Origin: JBKEHD01 sp046710445
Lineage (GTDB): Bacteria; Pseudomonadota; Alphaproteobacteria; Rickettsiales; Midichloriaceae
Assembly: GCA_046710445.1 (NCBI GenBank)
Contig: JBKEHD010000012.1
Span: 1 to 32,550, forward strand
DNA length: 32,550 nucleotides
Direction: 5' to 3'
Shown here: positions 1-8,410 of the stretch, one piece after another
How the letters are laid out: every line of letters starts with the position of its first letter
How positions within the stretch are numbered: the stretch's first letter is position 1
Notes under the pieces: model-generated
What the model was told of the DNA's origin: nothing
The model's input: the letters and a program-made list of their open reading frames with translations, nothing else
Databases searched by the model: none
Translations under genes and position numbers: made by a program

Positions 1-51
1 ATGTTGATTGAGCAACTCATTTTTCTGTTCTATGGTTAGGAAATTTTTCAT
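1..51 (-). CDS. start of probable IS630-type transposase (partial, runs off the window)
   Basis: Seventeen codons are visible before the left edge, beginning MKNFLTIEQKNELLNQH. An AGAGGAG ribosome binding site at 61-67 lies 9 nt before the ATG at 51. A second ATG at 57-59 hits a stop after two codons, so the start at 51 is preferred. The opening resembles the N-terminus of the helix-turn-helix domain of IS630-family transposases as I remember them (LTxEQ..EL..QHR). That is a short match and the catalytic DDE region is outside the window. It begins only 23 bases after the stop of the ankyrin-like gene. No terminal inverted repeat could be identified. Another short protein with a similar start remains possible. 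Confidence 0.42.
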   Translation of the reverse strand, partial: MKNFLTIEQKNELLNQH

Positions 52-74
52 TCCTTCATTCTCCTCTTTTTTGA

Positions 75-2225
75 TTATTTTTCAAGGGTTTTTAAATTTT
101 CGGCATTTTCATTTGGGTTGAGTATAGTTCCATATTTAGAAGTGAAATCCACTATACCTCTATCTTCTGGAGATGTGTATCCAGAAATATCAGAAGAATC
201 ACCAAGCATCCATTCTGTAAAACCATATACAGCTCCACCAACTAATCCTTCTTTTAATGGATTACTATGCCCTTTACCAAATGATTCCAAATATCCACCA
301 GTAGTAAATACAGCTGACCATACTGCTATATTGTCTTCCGCTATATCATTTCCAGTAAATGACTTAACCATCCCTTTATACATTACAGCTTGCTTGATAA
401 GTTCCCCACTTACTGCAGCTCCCGTATTTATTTTTGGAGCTACAGGTTTGTCCATTGGTTTAAGCTTTTTTTCAACAGGCATTCCATCTTCTTTTTCTTC
501 TTCTCTAGCTGCAGATAAAGCATCCTCCCTATCTTTTGCTTGAGCTTCAGATGCATCTTTTAAATATTTGATTTTGGCTAAAAGTTCTTCTTCTTGTCTT
601 AAAAACTCTTCTTTTACCACCAATCCTCTTTCTTCCACAGCAGGTACTAAAGCACCAGCTGCGTCACTATCATCCCCTGCAGCAGGAGCGGTTAATCTTC
701 TAACTTGAGTATCTGGTATTACAATATTTTGCATAACGGCAGGTAATATAGCATTCATTTGCATTCCAGCACCTTCTAATGCTAATACATCTTCAACATA
801 TCCATGATTGCATATAGATGCTAAAATTTGTTGATCTACAAATGTAGGTAAAAAAGCACCCAATCCATCTTTTTGCATAATACCTAACATAGCTTGAACT
901 ACAGGTGTATTATCTGTCATTACAGCTATTTGAAATGGAGTTAATGTGTTTTTATCTTGAACTAAAAACGGATGCTTTGGCATAAATTCCTTAGCAGTAT
1001 CAACCATATTTGCAAAATTATCAGAATCAAACCCTGCCCTACCTTGAGCTACCATATGAAAAAAAGTTCCTTCTTCTTGTCCAGTAGGATTCATAAAAAA
1101 TAATTTTTTCGCTTCTGGAGTAGCTAATCCTTTTTCTTGTAAAATTGTTACCGATTCAACCAAATCACCCCTTGTATGAGCTTGCCATACATGCTGATTT
1201 TGTAACAATCTTACATCTGTTGCTTCAGCAACTACATTGGTCACTTCATCAGAACCAAATTTCACTGCATGATCTAAAGGTATACTACCACCTTCATCTT
1301 GCAAATCAGTATTAAACCCTGCTTTTTCCACAACTGATTTCATTTGACCTCTCAACACTTCATCTTGAGCAATTGTCCCAAAATGTTTTTGGCTACTTGT
1401 AGCATCAGCTGCAGCTACATATTCTTTAACATCTTCAGATGCTGCTTTTCCATGTTTATATCCATGCATTACTACATCAACCCCTGTATCTCCCTTATGA
1501 TTAGCAGAACTTACAGCTTTTTCAGTCAATTTTACTCCTGCATTTTTTGCAACTTCTCTCACGTCTGGACTGACAGCTTCAATATGTGCAAGTGTGTTCC
1601 CATCTTTATCAGTAGATTCAGCAATACTAGGGTTTTGTGCAGCTTGTTTCATTGCACCTTCAACAAGTTCCTTTTTTCCAGTTTCAAGAACTTTATGAAA
1701 TAAATTTCCACCATCAGATGTTCCCTTAGAAAGATCTGATCCAGCTGCAAGCAATTGTTCCGCTATTTGATTTCCACCAGCATTATCAAGAGCAAGGGCT
1801 TTTTCCAATGGTCTTTGTGAATTATCACCATATTCTTTATTAACATTAGCACCATTCTCTATTGCAACTTGAACCATTTCTGATTTTCCCGCATCTATCC
1901 CTTTTACAAGAGCTGTACCTACATCAATTTTTTGGAACCATCCAGGCATTGCTTTATTTAACGCTTTTGAAACAGAGATTGTATAATCAAATAACTCAGC
2001 ATTAGCATTTTCTACAGCAATATTAGATAACTTATTATTTCCCATTGCAACAGCACTAACAGCAGCTGTGCTATATAGTACATTCATAACGCAATCTTTT
2101 GCATACCCAATAGCAACAACAGATGCAACTACAGAACCAATACCAACAGTAACAGGTGAAGCTCCAAATACACTTAACGCAGCTATTCCACCAATTTTCA
2201 CAATTTCTTTTGTCAAACCTTTCAT
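75..2225 (-). CDS. large ankyrin-like, membrane-anchored protein (possible effector)
   Basis: A 716-aa protein. The ATG at 2225 is chosen because GGGGAG lies 6-7 nt upstream and the promoter at 2268-2296 would start RNA near 2261; an in-frame ATG at 2258 would be almost leaderless and lacks a ribosome binding site. Residues 8-42 and 46-62 are two hydrophobic stretches. Residues about 103-235 hold degenerate ankyrin-type repeats, with motifs such as ENGANVN and DGNTLAH; further candidate repeats lie near 310-350 and 425-455. Residues 535-580 are charged and probably coiled coil. The C-terminal 100 residues are glycine-rich with a weakly hydrophobic patch near 655-673. The protein is rich in Ala, Gly and Asp, unlike the Lys/Asn/Ile-rich neighbours. 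Ankyrin proteins of intracellular Rickettsiales often act on host cells; that role is inference here and I see no named homologue. Confidence 0.75.
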   Translation of the reverse strand: MKGLTKEIVKIGGIAALSVFGASPVTVGIGSVVASVVAIGYAKDCVMNVLYSTAAVSAVAMGNNKLSNIAVENANAELFDYTISVSKALNKAMPGWFQKIDVGTALVKGIDAGKSEMVQVAIENGANVNKEYGDNSQRPLEKALALDNAGGNQIAEQLLAAGSDLSKGTSDGGNLFHKVLETGKKELVEGAMKQAAQNPSIAESTDKDGNTLAHIEAVSPDVREVAKNAGVKLTEKAVSSANHKGDTGVDVVMHGYKHGKAASEDVKEYVAAADATSSQKHFGTIAQDEVLRGQMKSVVEKAGFNTDLQDEGGSIPLDHAVKFGSDEVTNVVAEATDVRLLQNQHVWQAHTRGDLVESVTILQEKGLATPEAKKLFFMNPTGQEEGTFFHMVAQGRAGFDSDNFANMVDTAKEFMPKHPFLVQDKNTLTPFQIAVMTDNTPVVQAMLGIMQKDGLGAFLPTFVDQQILASICNHGYVEDVLALEGAGMQMNAILPAVMQNIVIPDTQVRRLTAPAAGDDSDAAGALVPAVEERGLVVKEEFLRQEEELLAKIKYLKDASEAQAKDREDALSAAREEEKEDGMPVEKKLKPMDKPVAPKINTGAAVSGELIKQAVMYKGMVKSFTGNDIAEDNIAVWSAVFTTGGYLESFGKGHSNPLKEGLVGGAVYGFTEWMLGDSSDISGYTSPEDRGIVDFTSKYGTILNPNENAENLKTLEK

Positions 2226-2267
2226 AATCCACTCCCCACAAATTAAATTATTACACAAACTCAGGCA

Positions 2268-2296
2268 ATATTAGCTCAACTCTTGATTGTTGTCAA
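2268..2296 (-). promoter_or_regulatory. promoter of the ankyrin-like gene
   Basis: Reading the minus strand, a perfect TTGACA (2296-2291) is followed by 17 nt and TAATAT (2273-2268). Transcription would begin near 2261, giving a leader of about 36 nt ending in the GGGGAG site before the ATG at 2225. This is one of the best sigma-70-like promoters in the window. Confidence 0.6.
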
Positions 2297-2317
2297 GTTT
2301 ATTTTACTTTTTATAAA
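2290..2317 (+). promoter_or_regulatory. possible promoter of hpf
   Basis: TTGTCA (2290-2295), a 16-nt spacer and TATAAA (2312-2317) on the plus strand. It overlaps the -35 box of the oppositely directed ankyrin-gene promoter, so the two would compete. The resulting leader of about 117 nt is long for this genome, so a nearer start cannot be excluded. Confidence 0.3.
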
Positions 2318-2440
2318 GTTTTGATATCTACAATAAATACAAACATATTGTTTTTATAATATTTTCTCTATAAATTATCTTGAAACTACATAAAATGTTT
2401 TGTACCATTAAATAAGAAAGGTATATAAAGGGTTAAGCTT

Positions 2441-3031
2441 ATGAAAATTACTATCCACGAAAAACATACAAAAATAGGTGACAGTTTAAAAAGTCATATT
2501 GAAACTTACTTAAAAGACGTTACAGAAAAGTATTTAAAAAATACAACAGACAATATACATGTTTTAATCGAAAAAGAAGGAAAAGTATTTAAAGTAGAAG
2601 TTATTGTACATTGTCATTTAGGCAACAAGCCACTTATCAAAAGTACAGGGCATGAGTATGAAGCATATAGAAGTTTCAACATTGCTGGTGAAAAATTAAT
2701 AAAACAATTAAAAAGATATAAAAATAAGATACAAGATCATAAACATGATGCTAGTAAAGATCTAGAAACAAAATTGATTGATGGAACCAAATATATAATC
2801 TCACCTCTTGAAGATGATTATATTGACAGCGAAGAAAAATCACCGGCAATTATACAAGAAAAAACATCTCCTATTGAAAATCTTACTGTAAAAGATGCTG
2901 TTATGCAGATGGATTTATTAAATTTACCAGCTCTTGTATTTGTGAATAGCTCAACAAAAAAACTAAATGTTGTATATTATAGGAAGGATGACAACATATC
3001 TTGGATTGATACCAAGATTATAGTTGATTAA
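2441..3031 (+). CDS. hpf: long-form ribosome hibernation promoting factor
   Basis: A 196-aa protein that binds idle ribosomes in the decoding region and promotes their dimerisation in starvation. Residues 1-100 have the S30AE fold pattern (MKITIHEKHTKIGDSLKSHI, then a basic second half ending in KQLKRYKNKI). A linker of about 50 residues leads to the C-terminal dimerisation domain (residues about 145-192; LPALVFVN, NVVYYRKDDN), which marks the long type. AAGGG lies 8 nt before the ATG. The gene is 84 bases upstream of dnaN on the same strand. In many proteobacteria this gene sits beside rpoN; no sigma-54 gene is seen here. Confidence 0.9.
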   Translation: MKITIHEKHTKIGDSLKSHIETYLKDVTEKYLKNTTDNIHVLIEKEGKVFKVEVIVHCHLGNKPLIKSTGHEYEAYRSFNIAGEKLIKQLKRYKNKIQDHKHDASKDLETKLIDGTKYIISPLEDDYIDSEEKSPAIIQEKTSPIENLTVKDAVMQMDLLNLPALVFVNSSTKKLNVVYYRKDDNISWIDTKIIVD

Positions 3032-3073
3032 AACAACATATTTGCTTTTATAGGTAGTAAATTATTTTTAGAT

Positions 3074-3101
3074 TTGTTATCTTATTTTTGTTGGTTATAA
3101 A
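3074..3101 (+). promoter_or_regulatory. possible promoter of dnaN-recF
   Basis: TTGTTA (3074-3079), a 16-nt spacer and TATAAA (3096-3101). RNA would begin near 3108, only about 8 nt before the dnaN ATG. This fits the lack of a clear ribosome binding site there. Chance matches are frequent in such AT-rich sequence. Confidence 0.33.
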
Positions 3102-3115
3102 AAAGATCGTGTATT

Positions 3116-4246
3116 ATGATACTTAAGATAAAGAATGCTGATTTACAAAAGGCCCTTGGAAACATTCAGTCTATTGTAGAAAAAAGAAGTGCAACTGCTA
3201 TATTAATGAATGTAAAAATTCATACTAAGAAAAATCACGTTTCTTTTTATACAAGTGATTTAGATATATTTGCTCAAGAAATATCTGAAGCAAAAGTAGC
3301 TGGAGAGCTGATTACAACAACAACAATGCAAATTCTCTATGATGTATCAAGAAAAATTGCAGAATCAGAAATTATAGAATGTATTTTTGAACCTTCAGAT
3401 AAACCAACAAAATTATTGATTAAATCTGGAAGCTCCGAATTTACATTACCATGTTTATCTGCAGATACCTTTCCTGATTTCGAAGAAGGAGAATATGATT
3501 GCAAATTTGAAGTCAATGCAGATGATATATACAATATCTTATCAACTGTAAAGCACGCAATATCTTTCGATGACAGTAGATATTATCTTAATGGTATATT
3601 TTTACACGCTACAGAAAATAATGGGAAAAGAGTGCTTAGAGCAGTAGCAACTGACATTCATAGATTAGCTATGCATGAAATAGATTTGCCAAAAGGAGCT
3701 GAAAATATCCCAGATATAATAATACCAAAGAAAACTGTATATGAATTTGTAAAGCTTTTAGAAAATTATAAAGATAATGTTTCTATATCCGTATCAAAAA
3801 ATAAAATACGATTTAAAATTGGAAGTACAATATTAATATCAAAATTAATAGATGGAAATTTCCCAGATTATAATAGAGCAATTCCAAAAAATAATCCTAA
3901 AGTTATAAAAATTTCTGTTCAAGAATTAGAAAAAGCAATAAATCTTGTAACCACCATATCTACGGAAAAAGTTAAAAGCATTAAGATAAAATTGTTGAAA
4001 AATAAAATTACATTATTTGCAAGCGATAAGATTAATTCTTCAGGTACTATAGACGTACCAGCAAATTATGATGGAGAAGAATTATCAGTAGCTTTTAATT
4101 CAAAATACCTACTTGATATACTGGCAAATACAAGTGATCAAAATGTTACAATGTATTTTGATAAATCTGATTCCGCTATTTTCATTAATGATGATTCAGA
4201 CAAGAAGTATAATTTTGTATTAATGCCAATAGCAATACAGTTTTAA
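3116..4246 (+). CDS. dnaN: DNA polymerase III beta subunit (sliding clamp)
   Basis: A 376-aa ring-forming clamp that tethers the replicative polymerase to DNA and recruits partners through its hydrophobic cleft. Length and three-domain architecture match the family (about 370 aa). Recognisable blocks include the N-terminal AIVEKR-like segment (NIQSIVEKRSATAIL, residues 16-30), the domain 2 block around YYLNGIFL, the motif ATDIHRLA, KLIDGNFPDY, and the characteristic C-terminal FVLMPI. No typical ribosome binding site precedes the ATG. recF follows after 36 bases, a common pairing, although dnaA and gyrB are not here. Confidence 0.97.
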   Translation: MILKIKNADLQKALGNIQSIVEKRSATAILMNVKIHTKKNHVSFYTSDLDIFAQEISEAKVAGELITTTTMQILYDVSRKIAESEIIECIFEPSDKPTKLLIKSGSSEFTLPCLSADTFPDFEEGEYDCKFEVNADDIYNILSTVKHAISFDDSRYYLNGIFLHATENNGKRVLRAVATDIHRLAMHEIDLPKGAENIPDIIIPKKTVYEFVKLLENYKDNVSISVSKNKIRFKIGSTILISKLIDGNFPDYNRAIPKNNPKVIKISVQELEKAINLVTTISTEKVKSIKIKLLKNKITLFASDKINSSGTIDVPANYDGEELSVAFNSKYLLDILANTSDQNVTMYFDKSDSAIFINDDSDKKYNFVLMPIAIQF

Positions 4247-4282
4247 ACTGTAAATTTTTACATTATAGAAAGATTAATTATA

Positions 4283-5410
4283 ATGAATCAGGACTTAGAT
4301 TTTTTAATATCTGATTTAAAAATCATAAATTTTCGTAATCATAAAGAATTAAAACTTAGCTCCAACAACAAATTCGTCCTTATTTTAGGAAAAAACGGAA
4401 TAGGAAAAACAAATATTTTAGAAGCGATCTCTCTCCTCTCAGCATCCAAAGGTATTAGGAATGCTAAAAATTCTGATATTACAAATAATACTGGTGCTCT
4501 ATTAAAAGAATGGGGAATAGTTGCCAATTATAAACAAAATGAAACAAATCACAAAATATCCCTGGGATGCAAGACAAAAAGTAGCAGCGATACTATGGAG
4601 AAAATTTTAAAATTAGATGACAGCAATCTAAAACCAAAAATTGATATATTGAAAATTTTACGTATCATATGGATAACCCCTCAGATAGAAAATTTATTAA
4701 TACAACCCCAATCTATTTTAAGAAAATTTGTAGACAGGATGAGTTTTAATTTTTTTCCTGAGCATGCAAAAGACATTATAAGATACGATTATTTTCTTAA
4801 ATCCAGAAACAAAATTTTAATAAATGAAAATTGGAATGCAAATTGGTTGAAGCAGATAGAATCTGAGCTAGCTACATTAAGTATTTCTATAATAAGAAAT
4901 AGAAGTAAATGCATAGAACTTATCGATGATTGTTTAGAAAAATTAAAAACAAATTACTTGAAACCAAAAATATTATTAACAGGGGAAATAGAGGATAAGA
5001 TCAAAAATTTAGATGAATTAGAAGTTATAAAATATATAGAAAATAGATTAGAAAAAAATAGAAATATTGATAAATTCTCACAAAGATCCTCAATAGGATC
5101 TCACAAAACTGAAGTAAATATACTAGACAAAGAAAAAAATCAAAATGCTAAAATTTGCTCAACTGGAGAACAAAAATCAATGTTATTGGCATTAATGATA
5201 GGGCAATCATATGCTATATACGACCACTCCAAGATAGCTCCCATAATGTTGTTTGACGAAATTTTTTCGCATCTAGACAATAGCAGAAAAGAGGATTTAG
5301 TTTTTGAATTGAAAAAAATTCCATCTCAAATATGGATAACAAGCACAGATATGGAATTAGGAGAATTCATGAGTAAAAACATAGATAATTTATCAGTAAA
5401 AAATCTATAG
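4283..5410 (+). CDS. recF: DNA replication and repair protein RecF
   Basis: A 375-aa SMC-like ATPase that helps load RecA at single-strand gaps and stalled forks, acting with RecO and RecR. The Walker A site is GKNGIGKT (residues 36-43). The ABC-type signature appears near the C-terminus as STGEQKSMLLALMIGQ, followed by Walker B, MLFDEIFSHLD. Overall length is usual for RecF. The segment between about residues 150 and 270 is Lys/Asn/Ile-rich and poorly conserved, as expected for a reduced AT-rich genome. It shares a unit with dnaN and converges with the aminotransferase gene across a small hairpin. Confidence 0.95.
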   Translation: MNQDLDFLISDLKIINFRNHKELKLSSNNKFVLILGKNGIGKTNILEAISLLSASKGIRNAKNSDITNNTGALLKEWGIVANYKQNETNHKISLGCKTKSSSDTMEKILKLDDSNLKPKIDILKILRIIWITPQIENLLIQPQSILRKFVDRMSFNFFPEHAKDIIRYDYFLKSRNKILINENWNANWLKQIESELATLSISIIRNRSKCIELIDDCLEKLKTNYLKPKILLTGEIEDKIKNLDELEVIKYIENRLEKNRNIDKFSQRSSIGSHKTEVNILDKEKNQNAKICSTGEQKSMLLALMIGQSYAIYDHSKIAPIMLFDEIFSHLDNSRKEDLVFELKKIPSQIWITSTDMELGEFMSKNIDNLSVKNL

Positions 5411-5454
5411 GAAAATTATTGAATGCCCCATAACCGCTACATAATTCAATAATA

Positions 5455-5497
5455 ACAATAAAAAAGAAAAGGCAAAATTAATATGAATAATGCCTTT
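5455..5497. terminator. hairpin between convergent recF and aspC
   Basis: AAAGGCA (5468-5474) pairs perfectly with TGCCTTT (5491-5497) around a 16-nt loop. On the minus strand the stem is followed by a T-rich run (complement of 5457-5470), so it would mainly stop transcripts of the aminotransferase gene. T enrichment on the plus side (near 5504-5509) is weaker. Confidence 0.45.
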
Positions 5498-5507
5498 AAT
5501 GCTGTTT

Positions 5508-6725
5508 TTATAATAAATTCACAACAAATCTTTTTATTCTATCGCAAGCCTTCACTAAAGCTTCTTCGGAAGTTGCATATGAAATTCTAAAAAAATTCTC
5601 CATTCCAAATGCAACACCTGGAACCACAGCCACCAATTCTTCTTCTAATAAATATTTAGAAAAATCTGTACAATTTCTTATAACATTGCCACCTTTTGTT
5701 TTTTTGCCAAGCACATCTTCGCAACTAGCAAATATATAAAAAGCACCATCCGGTATTTTAGCATTTATTCCCTTTATATCGCTTAGTAAATTTATAACTA
5801 AATCCCTTCTTTTTTTAAATAATTTCTTATTTTCTTTAATGAAATCATTTGAATTTTCACTCAACGCTTCAATAGCTGCATATTGGCTTATTGAACACGG
5901 ATTAGATGTGCTCTGAGATTGAATTTTTGAAATACCCTTGATGACCTCTTCATTTCCAGCAGCATAACCTATCCTCCAACCAGTCATAGAATACGCTTTC
6001 GATACACCGTTAACAACAAACACCCTATCTTTAATGCTATGGTCAACATTTGCAATATTAACATAAGGAGAGTCATCGTATCTTATATGCTCATATATAT
6101 CATCAGAAATCACATACACATTTGGGTGTCTTTTTAATACTGTTGCTATTTCTTTTAATTCATTTTCTGTATAACATTCTCCGGTAGGATTACTTGGAGA
6201 ATTCAATATTAAAAATTTTGTTTTCTTTGTTATGCTCTCTTCTAAGAGATTAGCAGTCATTTTAAAATTTGACTCTTTGGAAGTCTTTACAATTACTGGA
6301 GTTCCACCATTTATTAGCACCATATCTGGGTAAGAAACCCAAAATGGAGAAGGTATCACAACCTCATCGCCATCATTAATAGTTGCTGCTAATATATTAA
6401 ATATAACATGCTTTGCCCCACATCCCACAGTAATTTGCGATTTTTTATAATTTAAATTATTTTCTTTTTTAAATTTATTTATTATTGCTTCTTTTAATTC
6501 TGGTATACCATCTACTGGAGTATATTTTGTTTTTCCAGAAGAAATAGCTTCATATGCAGCTTTTTTTATATGCTCTGGCGTATCAAAATCAGGCTCTCCA
6601 GCACCTAATCCAATAATATCTTTTCCACTTGCCTTCAATTCTTTAGCTTTCATAGTGACAGCTATAGTTGGAGAAGGTTTTATTAAAGCTAATTTTTTAG
6701 AGATTAAATTGTTTTGTTTATCCAT
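5508..6725 (-). CDS. aspC: aspartate aminotransferase (class I, PLP-dependent)
   Basis: A 405-aa cytosolic enzyme exchanging the amino group between aspartate and 2-oxoglutarate. Diagnostic features are GLGAGEPDFDTP (residues 39-50), the substrate and PLP block NSPSNPTG (175-182), the cofactor-contacting Asp of VISDDIYEHIRYDD (near 208), and the PLP lysine K243 in VSKAYSMTGWRIGY. These match the subgroup Ib enzymes of alphaproteobacteria (AatA/AspC), some of which also use prephenate or aromatic amino acids; substrate range cannot be read from sequence. It stands alone, with 192 bases separating it from the next upstream gene on the strand. Confidence 0.93.
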   Translation of the reverse strand: MDKQNNLISKKLALIKPSPTIAVTMKAKELKASGKDIIGLGAGEPDFDTPEHIKKAAYEAISSGKTKYTPVDGIPELKEAIINKFKKENNLNYKKSQITVGCGAKHVIFNILAATINDGDEVVIPSPFWVSYPDMVLINGGTPVIVKTSKESNFKMTANLLEESITKKTKFLILNSPSNPTGECYTENELKEIATVLKRHPNVYVISDDIYEHIRYDDSPYVNIANVDHSIKDRVFVVNGVSKAYSMTGWRIGYAAGNEEVIKGISKIQSQSTSNPCSISQYAAIEALSENSNDFIKENKKLFKKRRDLVINLLSDIKGINAKIPDGAFYIFASCEDVLGKKTKGGNVIRNCTDFSKYLLEEELVAVVPGVAFGMENFFRISYATSEEALVKACDRIKRFVVNLL

Positions 6726-6917
6726 ATTATTTTCACTATATAACTTATGCTATAAAGTAATTAATCACATGATGAAAACTTTTTCTATAACTTTTTAAAT
6801 TTTAATTTTTATTAATGACTAAAATTATTAATTTCATCAGATAAAACAGGATACATTTCAATTATTTAAGAACAAGAGATACAGGCAAAATCTGCATTAC
6901 AAAAAAATTTAATGTTT

Positions 6918-7361
6918 TTATATTGTCTTTGCTATATTAAGTAATTTTTCTTTTAAATCTGGGTCTTTTATTTGATTTAATATATCTTCGATGTCACTAA
7001 TATCAGATTGCTTATTAATTTTTGTACTTAAAACCTTATTATCATCAACGTCACTACTTTTAGATAATGTAATATTAATCTTTGATACAACATCTTTTCC
7101 GAAATATTGTGAAATTTTTGATAATATTAATTGACTCATCATCTGTACTTCTAAAATATCACAATGATTTTTTGTTTCTACTGTTAAAACAAATTTAGAG
7201 TTATGAGATAATGATTTTGATAATTTTACGGGAATCACTTTGCTTTGTATCTTTTCCCCGACTATTTGTCTCCAATCTACTATAATTTTATGATAAACCT
7301 CGCCTTTAGCAGTAAAAATATCTTTTACAACAAAATGCACATGATCTTTTAACAAGCCCAT
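6918..7361 (-). CDS. DUF721 / DciA-like protein
   Basis: A 147-aa protein with the DUF721 pattern in residues about 5-100: WRQIVGEKIQSKVIPVKL, then a strand-rich part (FVLTVETKNHCDILEVQ) and an ISQYFGKDVVSKINI block. DUF721 includes DciA, which assists the replicative helicase in bacteria lacking DnaC-type loaders. Whether this member does so is not shown by the sequence. The last 45 residues are a charged tail with no recognised domain. It lies 19 bases downstream of rpsT and is probably cotranscribed with it. Confidence 0.72.
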   Translation of the reverse strand: MGLLKDHVHFVVKDIFTAKGEVYHKIIVDWRQIVGEKIQSKVIPVKLSKSLSHNSKFVLTVETKNHCDILEVQMMSQLILSKISQYFGKDVVSKINITLSKSSDVDDNKVLSTKINKQSDISDIEDILNQIKDPDLKEKLLNIAKTI

Positions 7362-7380
7362 ATTGTTGATGAATATATTT

Positions 7381-7647
7381 TTATTTTGCTTCTATAGACT
7401 TAACTTTACGACATAAATTGCTTACTTTTCTAGAAGCAGTGTTTAATTTCAACACGTTTTTTGTTACAGCTTTCATTATGATTGATTCTGCTTTTGATAA
7501 TGCTTCTTTAGCATTATCATACTCTTTAGAAACAACAAATTTCTCTACTTTTTTAGAAAAAGTATTGATCATTGTAAGAACACTTCTATTTCTAAGAGCA
7601 CGTTTGATAGATTGTTTATGCGCTTTTATTGCTGATTGATGAGCCAT
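7381..7647 (-). CDS. rpsT: 30S ribosomal protein S20
   Basis: An 88-aa basic protein that binds 16S rRNA early in small-subunit assembly. The N-terminus MAHQSAIKAHKQSIKRALRN and the helical, Lys/Ala-rich rest (ending in a NTASRKVSNLCRKV-like block) match S20 in sequence and length. It lies between rpsD (24 bases upstream) and the DUF721 gene, all on the minus strand, so the three probably share a transcript. Confidence 0.96.
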   Translation of the reverse strand: MAHQSAIKAHKQSIKRALRNRSVLTMINTFSKKVEKFVVSKEYDNAKEALSKAESIIMKAVTKNVLKLNTASRKVSNLCRKVKSIEAK

Positions 7648-7671
7648 ATTTACTATTATTTACTGTTTTTT

Positions 7672-8289
7672 TTATCTTGAATAAAATTCGATTACTAAAT
7701 TAGGTTCCATTTGCACTGGATAAGGTACTTCTGAAAGAGAAGGTGCTTTTAAAAATGTAGCCTTAAATTTCGAAAAATCTGCTGTTATATATTCAGGAAC
7801 TTCTCTATCACTTCTTTCTACAGATTCCATTAACACTGTCATATTTCTTGATTTCTCTCTAACTTCAACCACATCTCCAGATTTTAGAGTATAACTAGGT
7901 ACATTCACTGTTTTGCCATTCACCATAACATGCTTATGTGTAATAAATTGTCTAGATGCGAAAACAGTTGGTGCAAACTTAGATCTATAAATAAGTGCAT
8001 CTAACCTAGATTCTAGCAAACCTATCAAGTTTTCACCAGTATCACCTTTTTTTCTGTTAGCTTCATTATAAATAGAAATAAATTGTTTTTCTCTTATATC
8101 ACCATAATATTTTTTCAATTTTTGCTTCGATAAAAGCTGAATAGCATATTCTGTATGTCTCTTATACCCTGAAGATCCATGCATGCCAGGAGGATAATTC
8201 TTCTTATGAACAGGATCCTTATCACTTCCCCAAAGTGCCGCACCAATTCTACGGCTAATTCCAAATTTTCTATTTAATCTTTTTGACAC
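7672..8289 (-). CDS. rpsD: 30S ribosomal protein S4 (GTG start)
   Basis: A 205-aa primary 16S rRNA-binding protein that nucleates the small subunit body; in other bacteria it can also repress its own operon. The start is GTG at 8289; no in-frame ATG lies upstream, and the encoded MSKRLNRKFGISRRIG matches the family start. The S4 zone covers residues about 1-95 and the S4 RNA-binding domain about 96-160 (ESRLDALIYRSKFAPTVFASRQ, HKHVMVNGKTVNVPSY). It stands away from the usual rpsM-rpsK-rpsD-rpoA cluster, as in several alphaproteobacteria. Its promoter is visible at 8319-8347. Confidence 0.96.
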   Translation of the reverse strand: MSKRLNRKFGISRRIGAALWGSDKDPVHKKNYPPGMHGSSGYKRHTEYAIQLLSKQKLKKYYGDIREKQFISIYNEANRKKGDTGENLIGLLESRLDALIYRSKFAPTVFASRQFITHKHVMVNGKTVNVPSYTLKSGDVVEVREKSRNMTVLMESVERSDREVPEYITADFSKFKATFLKAPSLSEVPYPVQMEPNLVIEFYSR

Positions 8290-8318
8290 AGTTACAATTA
8301 CAAATGTATTTTCCTATT

Positions 8319-8347
8319 TGTATAACTATAAAATACAAAAAAGTCAA
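8319..8347 (-). promoter_or_regulatory. promoter of rpsD-rpsT
   Basis: On the minus strand TTGACT (8347-8342) is followed by 17 nt and TATACA (8324-8319). Transcription would begin near 8312, about 23 nt before the GTG start of rpsD. Confidence 0.5.
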
Positions 8348-8410
8348 TAATTTTCTCTTTATTATTTACTTTTTTTATAAATCCACAACACAGTATTTTC
8401 CCTAAGAGCA

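Noticed and set aside
118..543. Open frame on the plus strand opposite the ankyrin-like gene
   Set aside because: Ser/Pro-rich complement of Ala/Glu-rich coding sequence, no ribosome binding site, no family; the minus-strand gene explains the region.
2226..2258. Eleven-residue extension of the ankyrin-like protein
   Set aside because: No ribosome binding site and almost no leader from the predicted start of transcription; the ATG at 2225 has a strong site.
6726..6917. 192-base spacer upstream of the aminotransferase gene
   Set aside because: Searched for small genes, RNA folds and repeats; only AT-rich sequence with no clear promoter boxes.
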